Position numbers and translations under genes: made by a program
Notes under the pieces: model-generated
The model's database searches: none
The model's input: the letters and a program-made list of their open reading frames with translations, nothing else
What the model was told of the DNA's origin: nothing
Shown: piece after piece, positions 46,100 to 54,995 of the stretch
How positions within the stretch are numbered: position 1 is the stretch's first letter
Layout of the letters: every line of letters starts with the position of its first letter
From: UBA2705 sp963977125
GTDB taxonomy: Bacteria; Pseudomonadota; Alphaproteobacteria; Micavibrionales; Micavibrionaceae
Reading direction: 5' to 3'
Assembly (NCBI GenBank): GCA_963977125.1
Contig: CAXBNJ010000004.1
Span: 205,520 to 269,519 of the forward strand
DNA length: 64,000 nt

Positions 46100-46672
46100 C
46101 TACATCATTTGTTCGCGCACTTCGATAACTTCAGGGACAAAATGTTTCAGCATATTTTCTATGCCCGCTTTCAGCGTTAAAGTCGCGCTCGGACAACCTG
46201 AACATGCACCGCGAAGCTGAACATAAACAATGCCATCTTCAAAGCTTGAAAATTCAATGTCGCCGCCATCTTGCGCTACGGCTGGGCGAATGCGTGTATC
46301 AATCAATTCAACAATTTGTTGGGATATTTCATCTAACTCAGCTGTAGCAACGCCATCAGCATGCGCCGCATTTGGGTCATAATTTTCATTAATAACAGGC
46401 AGCCCACCGCCAATATGATCCATGATAACGGCCAAAATTAACGGTTTAATGCGTATCCAATCGGTTCCATCATCTTTAGTCACCGATATATAATTACTGC
46501 CAAGGAACACACCCTCTACGCCTTTTATATCAAATAAGCGCGCGGCAAATGGTGATAAAGCTTTGGCCTTTTCAGCATTCTTAATCTCAATCGGCGATCC
46601 TGTGATGATCTCTTGCCCAGGCAAAAATTTCAATGCATTTGGATTGGGGGTCTGTTCTGTTTCAATAAACAT
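46100..46672 (-). CDS. Nfu-type Fe-S cluster scaffold protein
   Basis: The 190-aa protein has an N-terminal Nfu domain (FIETEQTPNPNALKFLPG, GVFLGSNYISVTK) and a C-terminal NifU-like domain (RPAVAQDGGDIEFSSFEDG, LRGACSGCPSATLTLKAGIE) with the CxxC cluster ligands. It would carry 4Fe-4S clusters to client enzymes, for example complex I. The two-domain form matches the mitochondrial NFU1/alphaproteobacterial type. It converges with phaC (16-base gap) and lies downstream of a UspA-like gene. Confidence 0.95.
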   Translation of the reverse strand: MFIETEQTPNPNALKFLPGQEIITGSPIEIKNAEKAKALSPFAARLFDIKGVEGVFLGSNYISVTKDDGTDWIRIKPLILAVIMDHIGGGLPVINENYDPNAAHADGVATAELDEISQQIVELIDTRIRPAVAQDGGDIEFSSFEDGIVYVQLRGACSGCPSATLTLKAGIENMLKHFVPEVIEVREQMM

Positions 46673-46786
46673 TTTAATCTCAATTTCTTTTGAAGTGATT
46701 ATTCTTTTAACTATATAGCGTGCTTAACAATTATAGCCAGCACAGAATGCGAAAAACCCTCAGGCTACGCACAGCATGTTCTGGGC

Positions 46787-47299
46787 TTAAAATAACTCAT
46801 CCAACGCTTTTAAATCCAAATGTTCTGGAATAATTGTTATCGGCACATCAAGTTGATCCATACCCTTACCAACAAAATACTTAACAAGTTCTTCTTGGCG
46901 CGTACTGGCGCTTCGGCCACTTAAATACAAACCAACAATGGATTTATCAGCTTTAATCGTCTTAATGATTTCTGCGGTTAATTCGCCCTCACAAAAGTAA
47001 AATACTGGCTTATTGTCCATGTGATCCGTAATGCGCTGTGCAAGGCCATAGACTTCTTCTTCAGCATGGGCGCGTAGCTCACTTTTTATCTGCTGTTCAA
47101 CATTGCTCCAATGTTGATATTCAGGAAGCTGTGTCGCGTGGATAATCCCCATATAGGCTTCATTTTTCTGCGCTAAACGCATCACATAATAAAGCAGTTT
47201 CTCACAGTTTTCGGGCTTATCAGACACAATTAAATAAACGCCGCCGCCGCGCTTAACTGGCGCAGTGCTTAATTCGTTAATATCGCTATGTTCACTCAT
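46787..47299 (-). CDS. UspA-like universal stress protein
   Basis: The 170-aa cytoplasmic protein has the UspA-type alpha/beta pattern: an N-terminal strand YLIVSDKPENCEKLLYYVMR, then a helix with VEQQIKSELRAHAEEEVY, ending LDVPITIIPEHLD. The usual ATP-binding GxxG(S/T) motif is only partly recognisable (YLSGRSASTRQEE). Such genes often lie next to Nfu genes in alphaproteobacteria, as here. It sits 26 bases downstream of the TIGR02186 gene. Confidence 0.75.
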   Translation of the reverse strand: MSEHSDINELSTAPVKRGGGVYLIVSDKPENCEKLLYYVMRLAQKNEAYMGIIHATQLPEYQHWSNVEQQIKSELRAHAEEEVYGLAQRITDHMDNKPVFYFCEGELTAEIIKTIKADKSIVGLYLSGRSASTRQEELVKYFVGKGMDQLDVPITIIPEHLDLKALDELF

Positions 47300-47325
47300 T
47301 TATATCGTCCCTAATATTTTTATAT

Positions 47326-48108
47326 TTAACGCTTCGCCAAAATTAAATGCGCCCCATAACCAAAGAAAACAGCAAATAAAACGACGAATAATCCATAGAG
47401 GAAAGCTGCGCCATGCGCATAACTATAAAGGCTGGCGCTAAAGCCCACTTGCCGTATTTGTAAAACCGCTTCTTGTTCGGCTATCTTTTTTTGCCCCTTA
47501 AAACTCATCGCTTTGACGTTATAGGCCCCTGTCGGTACGTCTGCGGGCAGGTCAAACGTCACTTTAAAGAGCTTATCTCCGATATAAGTGACTTTTTGCG
47601 GGTTGTAAGCAAAGTGTTTTGCATGTTGCTTTTGGCGGATAAGCGCCTCATGGAAAGGCTTTGTCTCAAGATCATCCGCACGTGAGCGCACTTCATAATG
47701 CATTGAATTTATCCCCACGCGCTCTTTGCGTAAAACACTTAAAGGCGCCAAAGACGCCTCATCACCATTAACGGCATAATCATAATAACGCGGAACATTT
47801 TTAAAACCAAAAGCCCGTATATTCGCCCAAATCCCTAAAACCTGCCCTTTTTGACGGATAATTGTATAGGATTCAGGGCCATTTAAAGTAACCACTAATG
47901 CGCCGCCTGTTTCATTGATACCAAAAACGACAACCTGACGACCGCTAAAATTCGTTGTAATATCAACATATTCATCAGCAAGCGATAAAACCAAACCGTC
48001 TTGGGCGCTTACCCCATTTTGAGCAAAACTTGTACCGATCCCACCGCCAAGAACAACGATAAATACAGCGAGCACAGCTACAGTCAAAATCCTCAAAAAG
48101 CCCATCAT
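47326..48108 (-). CDS. TIGR02186 family membrane protein (Alph_Pro_TM)
   Basis: The 260-aa product starts with a signal/TM segment (ILTVAVLAVFIVVLGGGIG), has a periplasmic beta-rich domain (SGRQVVVFGINETGGALVVT, GIWANIRAFGFKNVPRYYDY) and one C-terminal TM helix (YGLFVVLFAVFFGYGAHLIL). This architecture and the GIWxN element match the alphaproteobacterial TIGR02186 family, which is commonly paired with a TauE/SafE transporter. Its ATG overlaps the tauE stop by 4 bases (ATGA), so the two are translationally coupled. The function is unknown. Confidence 0.85.
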   Translation of the reverse strand: MMGFLRILTVAVLAVFIVVLGGGIGTSFAQNGVSAQDGLVLSLADEYVDITTNFSGRQVVVFGINETGGALVVTLNGPESYTIIRQKGQVLGIWANIRAFGFKNVPRYYDYAVNGDEASLAPLSVLRKERVGINSMHYEVRSRADDLETKPFHEALIRQKQHAKHFAYNPQKVTYIGDKLFKVTFDLPADVPTGAYNVKAMSFKGQKKIAEQEAVLQIRQVGFSASLYSYAHGAAFLYGLFVVLFAVFFGYGAHLILAKR

Positions 48109-49034
48109 AAGCGCACCTCCATTGAGAATAACTCATGCGGTGCGATTAAGAGCTGCACAGCAAGCACAATACTCACCGTCAGAATAATAGCCGCGAGAAT
48201 AATACGCGCCCATAGACCACTGACATAGCGACTGCTGCGAACGCCCAGCTGCGCACCGACAACGCCCCCTGAAATCAACAAGCTTGCCAGAACAACATCA
48301 ACCGTCTGGTTAGTCGCGGCATGCATAATCGAGGCAAAGCCCGTGGTGAAGATAATTTGAAATAAACATGTTCCAGCCACTAATGTCGCGGGCATACCCA
48401 ATAGATATATCATCGCAGGCACAAGTAAAAACCCACCGCCAATACCCAAAACAGATGCCAAAACGCCACCGATAAAACCAATACCGATGGGGGCCAGCGC
48501 CGTTATATGCAGCTTCGATACAGGGAAATGCATCTTATAAGGCCATTTACGCATTGAGACTTTCATGTTGTCCATGAAGCTTTTTTTGTCTTTATTGGGC
48601 TGTTCTTTATTATGCTTACGCCAGATAGAAAGCGTTGTTTCAAGCAGCATAAGTGATCCAATACTCCCCAATAAAATCACATAGAGAATACGGATAGCGA
48701 CATCAATTTGTCCAAGTGCTTGTAGCAATTTAAAGATAAAAACACCAATAATAGCCCCGAGTATCCCCCCGCAGAGCATTACAGCCGCCATTTTCAAATC
48801 AACATGCTTGTTTTTCCAATGACCAAAAACGCCCGTAACGCTTGAGGCCACAAGCTGACTGGTTTGCGTCCCCACCGCTATGGCTGGTGGAACGCCCAAA
48901 AACATGAGAAAAGGCGTGGTTAGAAACCCACCGCCAACACCAAAAAACCCCGACAAAAACCCCACACACAGGCCGAGGCATAATATGGCCTCAACAGAGA
49001 TCGACATCTCAGCTATGGGAAGGTAGACATGCAT
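48105..49034 (-). CDS. TauE/SafE-type sulfite/organosulfonate exporter
   Basis: This is a 309-aa inner-membrane permease with about eight TM helices. It shows the repeated family motif: FFGVGGGFLTTPFLMFLGV in the first half and LGIGGGFLLVPAMIYLLGMP in the second. Members export sulfite or sulfonates. The start is ATG 49034 (GTG 49037 and ATG 49007 are alternatives; none has a good ribosome binding site). It heads tauE-TIGR02186-usp-nfu. Confidence 0.9.
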   Translation of the reverse strand: MHVYLPIAEMSISVEAILCLGLCVGFLSGFFGVGGGFLTTPFLMFLGVPPAIAVGTQTSQLVASSVTGVFGHWKNKHVDLKMAAVMLCGGILGAIIGVFIFKLLQALGQIDVAIRILYVILLGSIGSLMLLETTLSIWRKHNKEQPNKDKKSFMDNMKVSMRKWPYKMHFPVSKLHITALAPIGIGFIGGVLASVLGIGGGFLLVPAMIYLLGMPATLVAGTCLFQIIFTTGFASIMHAATNQTVDVVLASLLISGGVVGAQLGVRSSRYVSGLWARIILAAIILTVSIVLAVQLLIAPHELFSMEVRL

Positions 49035-49105
49035 CACAGCAACTTTTCAAGTTAGCATTTAATCCTATGTACTTAGATACCATCCCTAAGCGGAAAAAAA
49101 CACAT

Positions 49106-49133
49106 AAAAAAAGCAGCTCGAAGCTGCTTTTTT
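49106..49133 (-). terminator. Terminator after the secreted-protein gene
   Basis: AGCAGCT (49112-49118) and AGCTGCT (49122-49128) form a stem with a 3-base loop, flanked by an A-run on the left and a T-run on the right. It ends the minus-strand gene at 49156 and could also act on plus-strand transcripts. Confidence 0.85.
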
Positions 49134-49155
49134 ATAAATATACGCTCATAAAGAC

Positions 49156-49821
49156 CTAGTAACGCGTAGATTCTAGACCATCTTCGCGTGTAAATATCAA
49201 ATTAATATCATTAAGGAAATCACGATATTCGCCGATGAATAATTCATGGTGAACTTTCTTAAACTCAATCGATGATATGAATGAGCCGAAATATCCGCGC
49301 CAGCGATCAAAGCCCGCGGCTTTTGCTGAACATGTCGCGACATATGCATCATCATGGTAAAGCGATACCAACATGATACCCGCCATAGCTTGTTCAGTTT
49401 CAGGGAACTTCTCATCATAAGTAATTAAAGCATAGCTGCCTAGACCTCGGCCAAAGCCTGCACCATCAAGATAGCGGTGAACTTTAACATTTGAGTAGCT
49501 TGCAAAAATATCGCTCCAGAAATCAGTGCTATAAGCGACTTTTTGAACCGCATCATGGTAGCGGCCCGGGAAATAAAGGAAACGTTTATCTTCTTGAACA
49601 TGAACCTTACATGTCGCTTTATCATCACCAGAAGGCAGCGCCACTGAAAGCTTATCGCCCGGTTTTTGATTGTTAATGCGCATCCATGTATCAGGATATG
49701 ACAATGTCATGCCTGTATCTGGGTCTGTCCAAACAAAATAATTGGCTTGCGCGCTCTGAGAGCCGCCAATAAAACAAGCGGCTGATATAAGCGCAGCTAA
49801 CAAACTCAAACGAAATGACAT
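49156..49821 (-). CDS. Secreted protein of unknown function (221 aa)
   Basis: The product has a signal peptide (LSLLAALISAACFIGGSQSA, AQA cleavage) and a mature domain starting YFVWTDPDTGMTLSYPDTW, which recalls the YPxxW strand of PsbP/DUF1795-like folds. Two cysteines (KATCKVH, ATCSAKA) may pair. No catalytic motif is evident. ATG 49821 (AAGGAA upstream) is preferred over a TTG one codon earlier. It is a single-gene unit with a terminator. Confidence 0.75.
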   Translation of the reverse strand: MSFRLSLLAALISAACFIGGSQSAQANYFVWTDPDTGMTLSYPDTWMRINNQKPGDKLSVALPSGDDKATCKVHVQEDKRFLYFPGRYHDAVQKVAYSTDFWSDIFASYSNVKVHRYLDGAGFGRGLGSYALITYDEKFPETEQAMAGIMLVSLYHDDAYVATCSAKAAGFDRWRGYFGSFISSIEFKKVHHELFIGEYRDFLNDINLIFTREDGLESTRY

Positions 49822-49991
49822 CAAAAATATTCCTTATTATTTAAGGGGTGATTTAAGGGGCGGATATCCCCCATAAATGAACTCTGTATATATTTTGCCT
49901 ATAAGTGGATAAAAAAGCAATGCGCGAATGCGACAAAATCAGACAAAGCCACACAAATTCAAATAAATTTAAACAAATTCAGGCAAATAGA

Positions 49992-50534
49992 TTAGCTCTC
50001 ACAGCTTTTCTTATGCTCTTGCCCAAGCACAACATAGTGAGGGGCTGACCAATCAATATATTTGCGCTCTTCATCAGTGAGCTCACGCACGCAGCGCGCA
50101 GGACGCCCAACCCATAGCTCTCCTGATTTGACGATTTTACCCGGCGAGACCAAAGCCCCTGCCGCGACCATGCCGTAGCTTTCAACTATCGCGCCATCCA
50201 TAACGCATGCCTGCATACCAACGAAGCCTTTATCATGCACTGTACACGCATGTAACACCGCATTGTGACCAACCGTAACATCGTCACCAATATGCGTGCC
50301 CGCAAAGCCATGCGTCACATGAATAACAGAGCCGTCTTGAATATTCGTACGCGCGCCAATTTTAATATCATTAACATCGCCGCGCACCGTGCAGCCATAC
50401 CAAATTTGTGAGTCCGCGCCAATTTCAACGTCACCGATTATACTAGCCGAGGGGGCTATAAATGCTGTATCATCTATCTTGGGTAGACTATTTTTATAAG
50501 GCAGGATAAATCCAGATTGTTTTTGTGCTGCCAT
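49992..50534 (-). CDS. Gamma carbonic anhydrase-like hexapeptide protein
   Basis: The 180-aa left-handed beta-helix protein of the YrdA/PaaY/gamma-CA group has hexapeptide repeats (PSASIIGDVEIGADSQIWYG, TNIQDGSVIHVTHG, HIGDDVTVGHNAVLHACTVH) with the three metal-ligand histidines and GRPARCVRELTDEE near the C-terminus. It may be a carbonic anhydrase, an acyl-CoA-related enzyme or a complex I-linked subunit; the sequence does not decide. AAGGAAGA precedes the ATG. Confidence 0.9.
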   Translation of the reverse strand: MAAQKQSGFILPYKNSLPKIDDTAFIAPSASIIGDVEIGADSQIWYGCTVRGDVNDIKIGARTNIQDGSVIHVTHGFAGTHIGDDVTVGHNAVLHACTVHDKGFVGMQACVMDGAIVESYGMVAAGALVSPGKIVKSGELWVGRPARCVRELTDEERKYIDWSAPHYVVLGQEHKKSCES

Positions 50535-50595
50535 GATATCTTCCTTGGATTAAGTTTTGAATTTTAAATACTAAAGACAAAATAGCATATAGAGC

Positions 50596-52299
50596 ATGGA
50601 TGAACCACGACAAAACAAGAATTATGAACCCATCTCTCAAAAGCTGCTTGATACAGCTTTAAAGAAAATTCATCGTGCCGTTAATGGGAATGGCGCTGAG
50701 CTTGATAAAGTTAAAATCAAATCATATGACGGTGTCGTTCATATATTTAAGACCAAAACTTTTTTACAGCTCAAACCCACCATCGCTAAGCGCACGGAAC
50801 CTGGGCGCAATGCACTCGCCGCCCCCTTGCATAATGAATTAGAAATCAACAGCAAAGCTGCCGCGCGCATTCACAACGCTGTCATAAATGCAGGCGTAAG
50901 AGACACCATTATTCAAGCCTATACCAAAACCGACAAAACCCATGGCTTTATCGCAAAGGCGGCCAAGCTCTCTCTTGATTCACTGAAACAAGACTATGTC
51001 TTACATCAAGACTGCCTAAGCTGTAACAGCTCTGGTAAAATCATCTGCCAGCCATGCAACGCACAAGGTCGCCGTAATTGCGATTTATGTAACGGCAACA
51101 GAACAACCCCCTGCCATAATTGCAACGGCCAGCGCTTTATCATGCAAAATGGCCAGCGCCAAAACTGCACTATTTGCAACGGCCAAGGCACAATAAACTG
51201 CGTGAGGTGCCACGGCCAAGGCATAATGAACTGCCCGCAATGTAAAGCCCAAGGCTATTTGCCTTGTACAAAATGCGCACAGACAGGCAGCTTTTCAGTT
51301 ATTTACCACCTCGATGTTTCCGCTATCAGCAATTTTGAGTGCAAAGACACGAAAGACTTACCGCTAGATATAACCAAATATCTAAAAAATGAAAAAGCGC
51401 GCCATATGTTGGCACAAGAAGCTAAAATAACGCCGCTTAAAGTTACTCAAGATGATTTCACCAAACAAAACACAGCCGATTCTCACATAACGCACGTCGC
51501 GCAAGAGAGCTCTGAGCCGCGTCATCAACAAAGCCTTATCTCTATTCCATTTGAGGTGAAATGCCCTTATATGGACTTGACGATAAGCATTGATGATCAA
51601 GAATACTCAGGAAAGGCCCTTGGTTTCCGCCCTTTATTTATGAATTTCGAACCTTTTATCGAAATAATTGCCAAAAAAGGCATAGAAAACCTCAAATCAG
51701 CCGCAAATTCGCGCAATGATGTCGACAAGCACCTAAAATCGGCCACAGAATACGCTATAATCAAAGAATTACTGTCTTTAACCGTGCGCAACACCAATAG
51801 CAACACGTTAAGGCAGATTAAACGTATTTACCCCGTTGGCGTGCGTGACAGCGAATTAAAAGCGATGATCATGAATATGCGCCGCGCGCTAAAAAACATT
51901 ACCTTTATCCCGCGCCTTATTGGTACGGGGCTTGGGGTAACTGTAGCCTTACTGCTTTATTTCCTCTATTTGCACTTTAATGGCAACAGCATTATACCGA
52001 CCACATTGTGGCAAACACAGCCTCTACTCGCACAGATAACCTCGAGCGCATTACAGCTCACGCCGCTAGCCGCGACTTTTGTTTTAGCGCTGAGCTTAAC
52101 AAAAATGCGCATTCGTCAAAGCTTACAAGGCATAGTCGCGAGCGCTGACTTAACATCCGTCAAAGCCAATTTAGGACGCATCGGCCTTTTCATTCCTGTA
52201 ATTTACGTCTTCGGCGCAGCGCTGATTTGTGAATTTGCGATAGAGACTGAGAATTTGCCATTATGGTTCACTATGCTACGCCAACATTTGCCGTTTTAG
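50596..52299 (+). CDS. Membrane protein with eight CxxC motifs (DnaJ-zinc-finger-like)
   Basis: I do not recognise this 567-aa family. An N-terminal region of about 138 residues is followed by a cysteine-rich block (about 139-226). It holds eight CxxC motifs in series (CLSC, CQPC, CDLC, CHNC, CTIC, CVRC, CPQC, CTKC) with DnaJ-like CxxCxGxG spacing, enough for four zinc sites. DnaJ has four such motifs. A central region (about 227-440) with no clear fold and three TM helices (about 443-461, 485-502, 529-548) follow. There is no J domain. The cysteine block precedes the TM part, so it may face the cytoplasm. It could be a zinc-dependent membrane chaperone or a redox protein; this is inference. 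Confidence 0.8.
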   Translation: MDEPRQNKNYEPISQKLLDTALKKIHRAVNGNGAELDKVKIKSYDGVVHIFKTKTFLQLKPTIAKRTEPGRNALAAPLHNELEINSKAAARIHNAVINAGVRDTIIQAYTKTDKTHGFIAKAAKLSLDSLKQDYVLHQDCLSCNSSGKIICQPCNAQGRRNCDLCNGNRTTPCHNCNGQRFIMQNGQRQNCTICNGQGTINCVRCHGQGIMNCPQCKAQGYLPCTKCAQTGSFSVIYHLDVSAISNFECKDTKDLPLDITKYLKNEKARHMLAQEAKITPLKVTQDDFTKQNTADSHITHVAQESSEPRHQQSLISIPFEVKCPYMDLTISIDDQEYSGKALGFRPLFMNFEPFIEIIAKKGIENLKSAANSRNDVDKHLKSATEYAIIKELLSLTVRNTNSNTLRQIKRIYPVGVRDSELKAMIMNMRRALKNITFIPRLIGTGLGVTVALLLYFLYLHFNGNSIIPTTLWQTQPLLAQITSSALQLTPLAATFVLALSLTKMRIRQSLQGIVASADLTSVKANLGRIGLFIPVIYVFGAALICEFAIETENLPLWFTMLRQHLPF

Positions 52300-52328
52300 A
52301 GAGCCTTATCGTAAAGGTTAACTAAAGT

Positions 52329-52355
52329 TAAAAACCCTACAAGTGAGTGGGGTTT
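52329..52355 (-). terminator. Weak terminator downstream of the LRR gene
   Basis: AAACCC and GGGTTT (52332-52355) form a short stem with TAC/GTG partly extending it; on the minus strand a T-run follows. It lies about 90 bases past the LRR gene stop. Confidence 0.4.
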
Positions 52356-52444
52356 CAATGGTCGCGAATCTATATACTTGCTCTTCGGGCGTTAAGTTTT
52401 AATCAATATATTTTGTGAAGCTAGGCTGTTCCTTTTAATCATAT

Positions 52445-53644
52445 TCATAATATCAACGCCCGCACTATCCCTTTTCGAAGGCCGCGCACGCCCGTAAGGG
52501 CTGGCGCCGCTAAACGCTTAAGAGATCGGGCATCGCGAAGACAGCCTTTGCCCATATTTGTAAGGGCTGGCGCTTCGATATGCGTAAGAGACGGGACACT
52601 GCGGAGGCAGCCTTTGCCTATAATTATTAACCCTGCCGCATCTATATGCGTTAGGGATGGTGCGCGGGAAATCCCCCCGTCACTTAGGGTCTTAAACTCA
52701 GGCAGGCTTAACGTTCTGATCTGTGAATGTTCAGCACCGATCAAAACCGCCCCGTCGAGAACCAAGTTGCCTTTATGAACATTTAACCCAGAATTACCAC
52801 CATAATATTTGTTGAAATCATCGGCAAAGCTATCTGCAGTATTCGGATCAATATTCTTTAGGCTCTTGCTTTTGTTATCAAACAAAAAACCGTCGAACAA
52901 CGCATCTCCGGCAGACTTGTTAACGGTAAAGACCTCCGCGTCCTCCGCCCATGAGTTATCGGCATAATAAATGTTGTTTTGCTCTCGATAGTATTGAAAA
53001 ATCTGCTCCCCCATTAATACGAACCCTCTTGGTACCAGAGAGACAGAGGCTGAAAAGTTAACATTAAAATGATCTTTTAACGCCGCGGAAAGACCTGTGA
53101 TAATATTATCTGGATTGCTGTCAAATGTATGGTCACAACCATCAACGCTATGATTATAACGGTTCTTAATACTGATAAACCCACCCTGCTTGTTCATTTG
53201 TATTGAAATGACTGACGTGCCGTAATCATCTTGGCGCTCTTCCTTGCCATTAAATGCTTCGCGCCGAATGTTATCTACATCATTTTTTATGGCGTGAACA
53301 ATGTGATATTTCTGATAGCGCGCGCTATCATTAAAAGTGCAGAGTAGCTCCCCTTTCTTGTAATATGTTTTGATGCTATTTTGTTTTTCTAGCGTATCAG
53401 CATGAAAGGCTTTATATCCAGCTTGCTCGAGCAGCTCAAAAGGGCTACCTATAGCTTCAGGCTCTGGCTCTGGATCATCATCAGTGGCCAGCAAAGTAAG
53501 GAGATAAGGGAGTAACGGCGCTGCATCCCTTCCCGCATGGCGGAGAATAACGTCAAGATCAGGGATCTCCATAATTCCATTATGAAAGTCACGCAGCCTT
53601 TGCGCAAATTTTTCACCATTTTGTTTTTTTATTTTTTTATACAT
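52445..53644 (-). CDS. Leucine-rich-repeat protein, function unknown
   Basis: The 399-aa product lacks a signal peptide. Its N-terminal part is helical and acidic (DDDPEPEPEAIG). The middle has VISIQMNKQGGFISIKNRY and HTFDSNPDNIITGL, and the C-terminus has about three LRR-like units of 22 residues (SLTHIDAAGL, SLTHIEAPALTNMGKG, SLKRLAAPAL). The repeats are visible in the DNA as a 66-bp period. The style resembles LRR proteins found in host-associated or accessory contexts. It has a strong promoter and a GAGGG ribosome binding site, and lies between the rpsI terminator and the eight-CxxC gene. Confidence 0.7.
   Translation of the reverse strand: MYKKIKKQNGEKFAQRLRDFHNGIMEIPDLDVILRHAGRDAAPLLPYLLTLLATDDDPEPEPEAIGSPFELLEQAGYKAFHADTLEKQNSIKTYYKKGELLCTFNDSARYQKYHIVHAIKNDVDNIRREAFNGKEERQDDYGTSVISIQMNKQGGFISIKNRYNHSVDGCDHTFDSNPDNIITGLSAALKDHFNVNFSASVSLVPRGFVLMGEQIFQYYREQNNIYYADNSWAEDAEVFTVNKSAGDALFDGFLFDNKSKSLKNIDPNTADSFADDFNKYYGGNSGLNVHKGNLVLDGAVLIGAEHSQIRTLSLPEFKTLSDGGISRAPSLTHIDAAGLIIIGKGCLRSVPSLTHIEAPALTNMGKGCLRDARSLKRLAAPALTGVRGLRKGIVRALIL
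52494..52680. repeat. 66-bp tandem repeat encoding LRR units
   Basis: GTAAGGGCTGGCG begins at 52494 and again at 52560; a third, more diverged unit starts near 52626. Each encodes about 22 residues of the LRR C-terminus. Confidence 0.7.
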
Positions 53645-53667
53645 AAAGCCCTCAATATTACTATGGA

Positions 53668-53696
53668 AATATACTTCAGGGCTATTGGCATGTCAA
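53668..53696 (-). promoter_or_regulatory. Strong promoter of the LRR gene
   Basis: On the minus strand TTGACA (53696-53691) is followed after 17 bases by TATATT (53673-53668), about 25 bases before ATG 53644. It is among the best sigma70-type matches in the window. Confidence 0.7.
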
Positions 53697-53726
53697 GGGC
53701 TTTCCATATATCAACCTGGGCTTACA

Positions 53727-53758
53727 TAAAAAAACCCCGCCAATATAAGCGGGGTTTT
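53727..53758 (-). terminator. Terminator of rplM-rpsI
   Basis: AAAACCCCGC (53731-53740) pairs with GCGGGGTTTT (53749-53758). On the minus strand the T-run follows directly, 45 bases past the rpsI stop. Confidence 0.92.
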
Positions 53759-53802
53759 GAAATATATAAATATAAAGCCTGAAAAAACAGGGTGACAGCA
53801 AA

Positions 53803-54285
53803 TTAACGCTTAGCCCACTGCTTAGTACGACGCGCTTTGTGCTTACCGATTTTCTTACTCTCAACGATACGTGCATCACGTGTCATCATGCCAGCAGATT
53901 TCAATGCTGGGCGTAAGCTCGGCTCAAATTTCTCAAGTGCACGAGAAATCGCGTGGCGAATAGCGCCCGCTTGACCTGAAAGACCACCACCTTTAACAGT
54001 ACACATAACGTCAAATTGGTTCATACGCTTAACAACCAAAAACGGTTGGTTAAGAACCAATAAGTGTGTTTTGCGACCAAAGTAAACTGTTTGATCTTTA
54101 TCGTTTACGATAACTTTACCAGTACCTGGTTTGATCCAAACACGAGCAACAGATTCTTTACGACGACCTGTTGCATATGCGCGACCAAAGGCATCAAGCG
54201 TGACAACACGCACAGGAACCTCAACTTGAACATCAGTGCCTGCAATATCAGCAAGATCAGTGATTTTTTTCTCAATCTCAACCAT
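53803..54285 (-). CDS. rpsI: 30S ribosomal protein S9
   Basis: S9 is a small-subunit protein reaching the P-site with its C-terminal tail. The 160-aa product has an N-terminal extension of about 35 residues, then RAYATGRRKESVARVWIKPG, KGGGLSGQAGAIRHAISRAL and the basic tail KIGKHKARRTKQWAKR. It is cotranscribed with rplM (1-base gap). Confidence 0.98.
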   Translation of the reverse strand: MVEIEKKITDLADIAGTDVQVEVPVRVVTLDAFGRAYATGRRKESVARVWIKPGTGKVIVNDKDQTVYFGRKTHLLVLNQPFLVVKRMNQFDVMCTVKGGGLSGQAGAIRHAISRALEKFEPSLRPALKSAGMMTRDARIVESKKIGKHKARRTKQWAKR

Positions 54286-54286
54286 T

Positions 54287-54748
54287 TTAAGCTCTCTTAT
54301 TCTTAGGGTTCATTGACGCGATATCCAGAACTTCTGGTTTTTGCGCTTCATGTTCGTGCTCAGTACCTGCGAATACACGCAAGTTTTTCATCTGTGTACG
54401 GCCCATAGTGCCTTTAGGCATCATACGCTCAACAGCTTTTTCTAGAACACGCTCAGGGTGCTTGCCCTCAAGGATTTGACCTTTAGAGCGCTCTTTAATA
54501 CCGCCAGGGTAATTTGTGTGCCAGTAAAAGATACTGTTTTCACGTTTTTTACCAGTTAGACGGATTTTCTCAGCGTTAATAACGATGATGTTATCGCCAC
54601 AATCAATATTCGGTGTGAACATAGGTTTGTGCTTACCGCGTAGACGCATAGCAATCTGGCTGGCCAAACGACCCAAGATTACGCCTTCTGCATCAACGAT
54701 AAACCACTTTTTCTCCACCTCACTCGGTTTCGCAGAATAGGTTTTCAT
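54287..54748 (-). CDS. rplM: 50S ribosomal protein L13
   Basis: L13 is an early-assembly large-subunit protein. The 153-aa product has TYSAKPSEVEKKWFIVDAEG, NIDCGDNIIVINAEKIRLTG and the HPERVLEKAVERMMPKG motif. It is first in the rplM-rpsI unit, with a consensus-like promoter at 54793-54821 and a leader of about 35-40 bases. Confidence 0.98.
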   Translation of the reverse strand: MKTYSAKPSEVEKKWFIVDAEGVILGRLASQIAMRLRGKHKPMFTPNIDCGDNIIVINAEKIRLTGKKRENSIFYWHTNYPGGIKERSKGQILEGKHPERVLEKAVERMMPKGTMGRTQMKNLRVFAGTEHEHEAQKPEVLDIASMNPKNKRA

Positions 54749-54792
54749 ATTTTCGACTTCTCTGTTTTAGTTAATAGTTATTCCGAGGAGCA

Positions 54793-54821
54793 TTTATGCA
54801 TATTCTCGCGCCCCATGTCAA
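54793..54821 (-). promoter_or_regulatory. Promoter of rplM-rpsI
   Basis: On the minus strand TTGACA (54821-54816) is followed after 17 bases by CATAAA (54798-54793). It is correctly placed upstream of rplM. Confidence 0.65.
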
Positions 54822-54843
54822 CGCCCTTAACATGAATTAATAC

Positions 54844-54905
54844 AAGCAAAAACAAAGGCTTATAAAATAGGTATAATAATACCCCACAATATAAGCTTAT
54901 TTTTG
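54844..54905 (-). terminator. Candidate terminator of the iminopeptidase gene
   Basis: On the minus strand AAGCTTAT and ATAAGCCTT flank an inner GGTAT/ATACC hairpin and are followed by TTTGTTTTTG. The stem has a bulge, so strength is uncertain. Confidence 0.4.
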
Positions 54906-54995
54906 CACGATTTTTAGAGGTTCCAACAGGAAAGCAGTCTATTTATCGTATTTAAGCTGCGTATTGCGCGCTCCGAATATGATATTTCGACGCAC

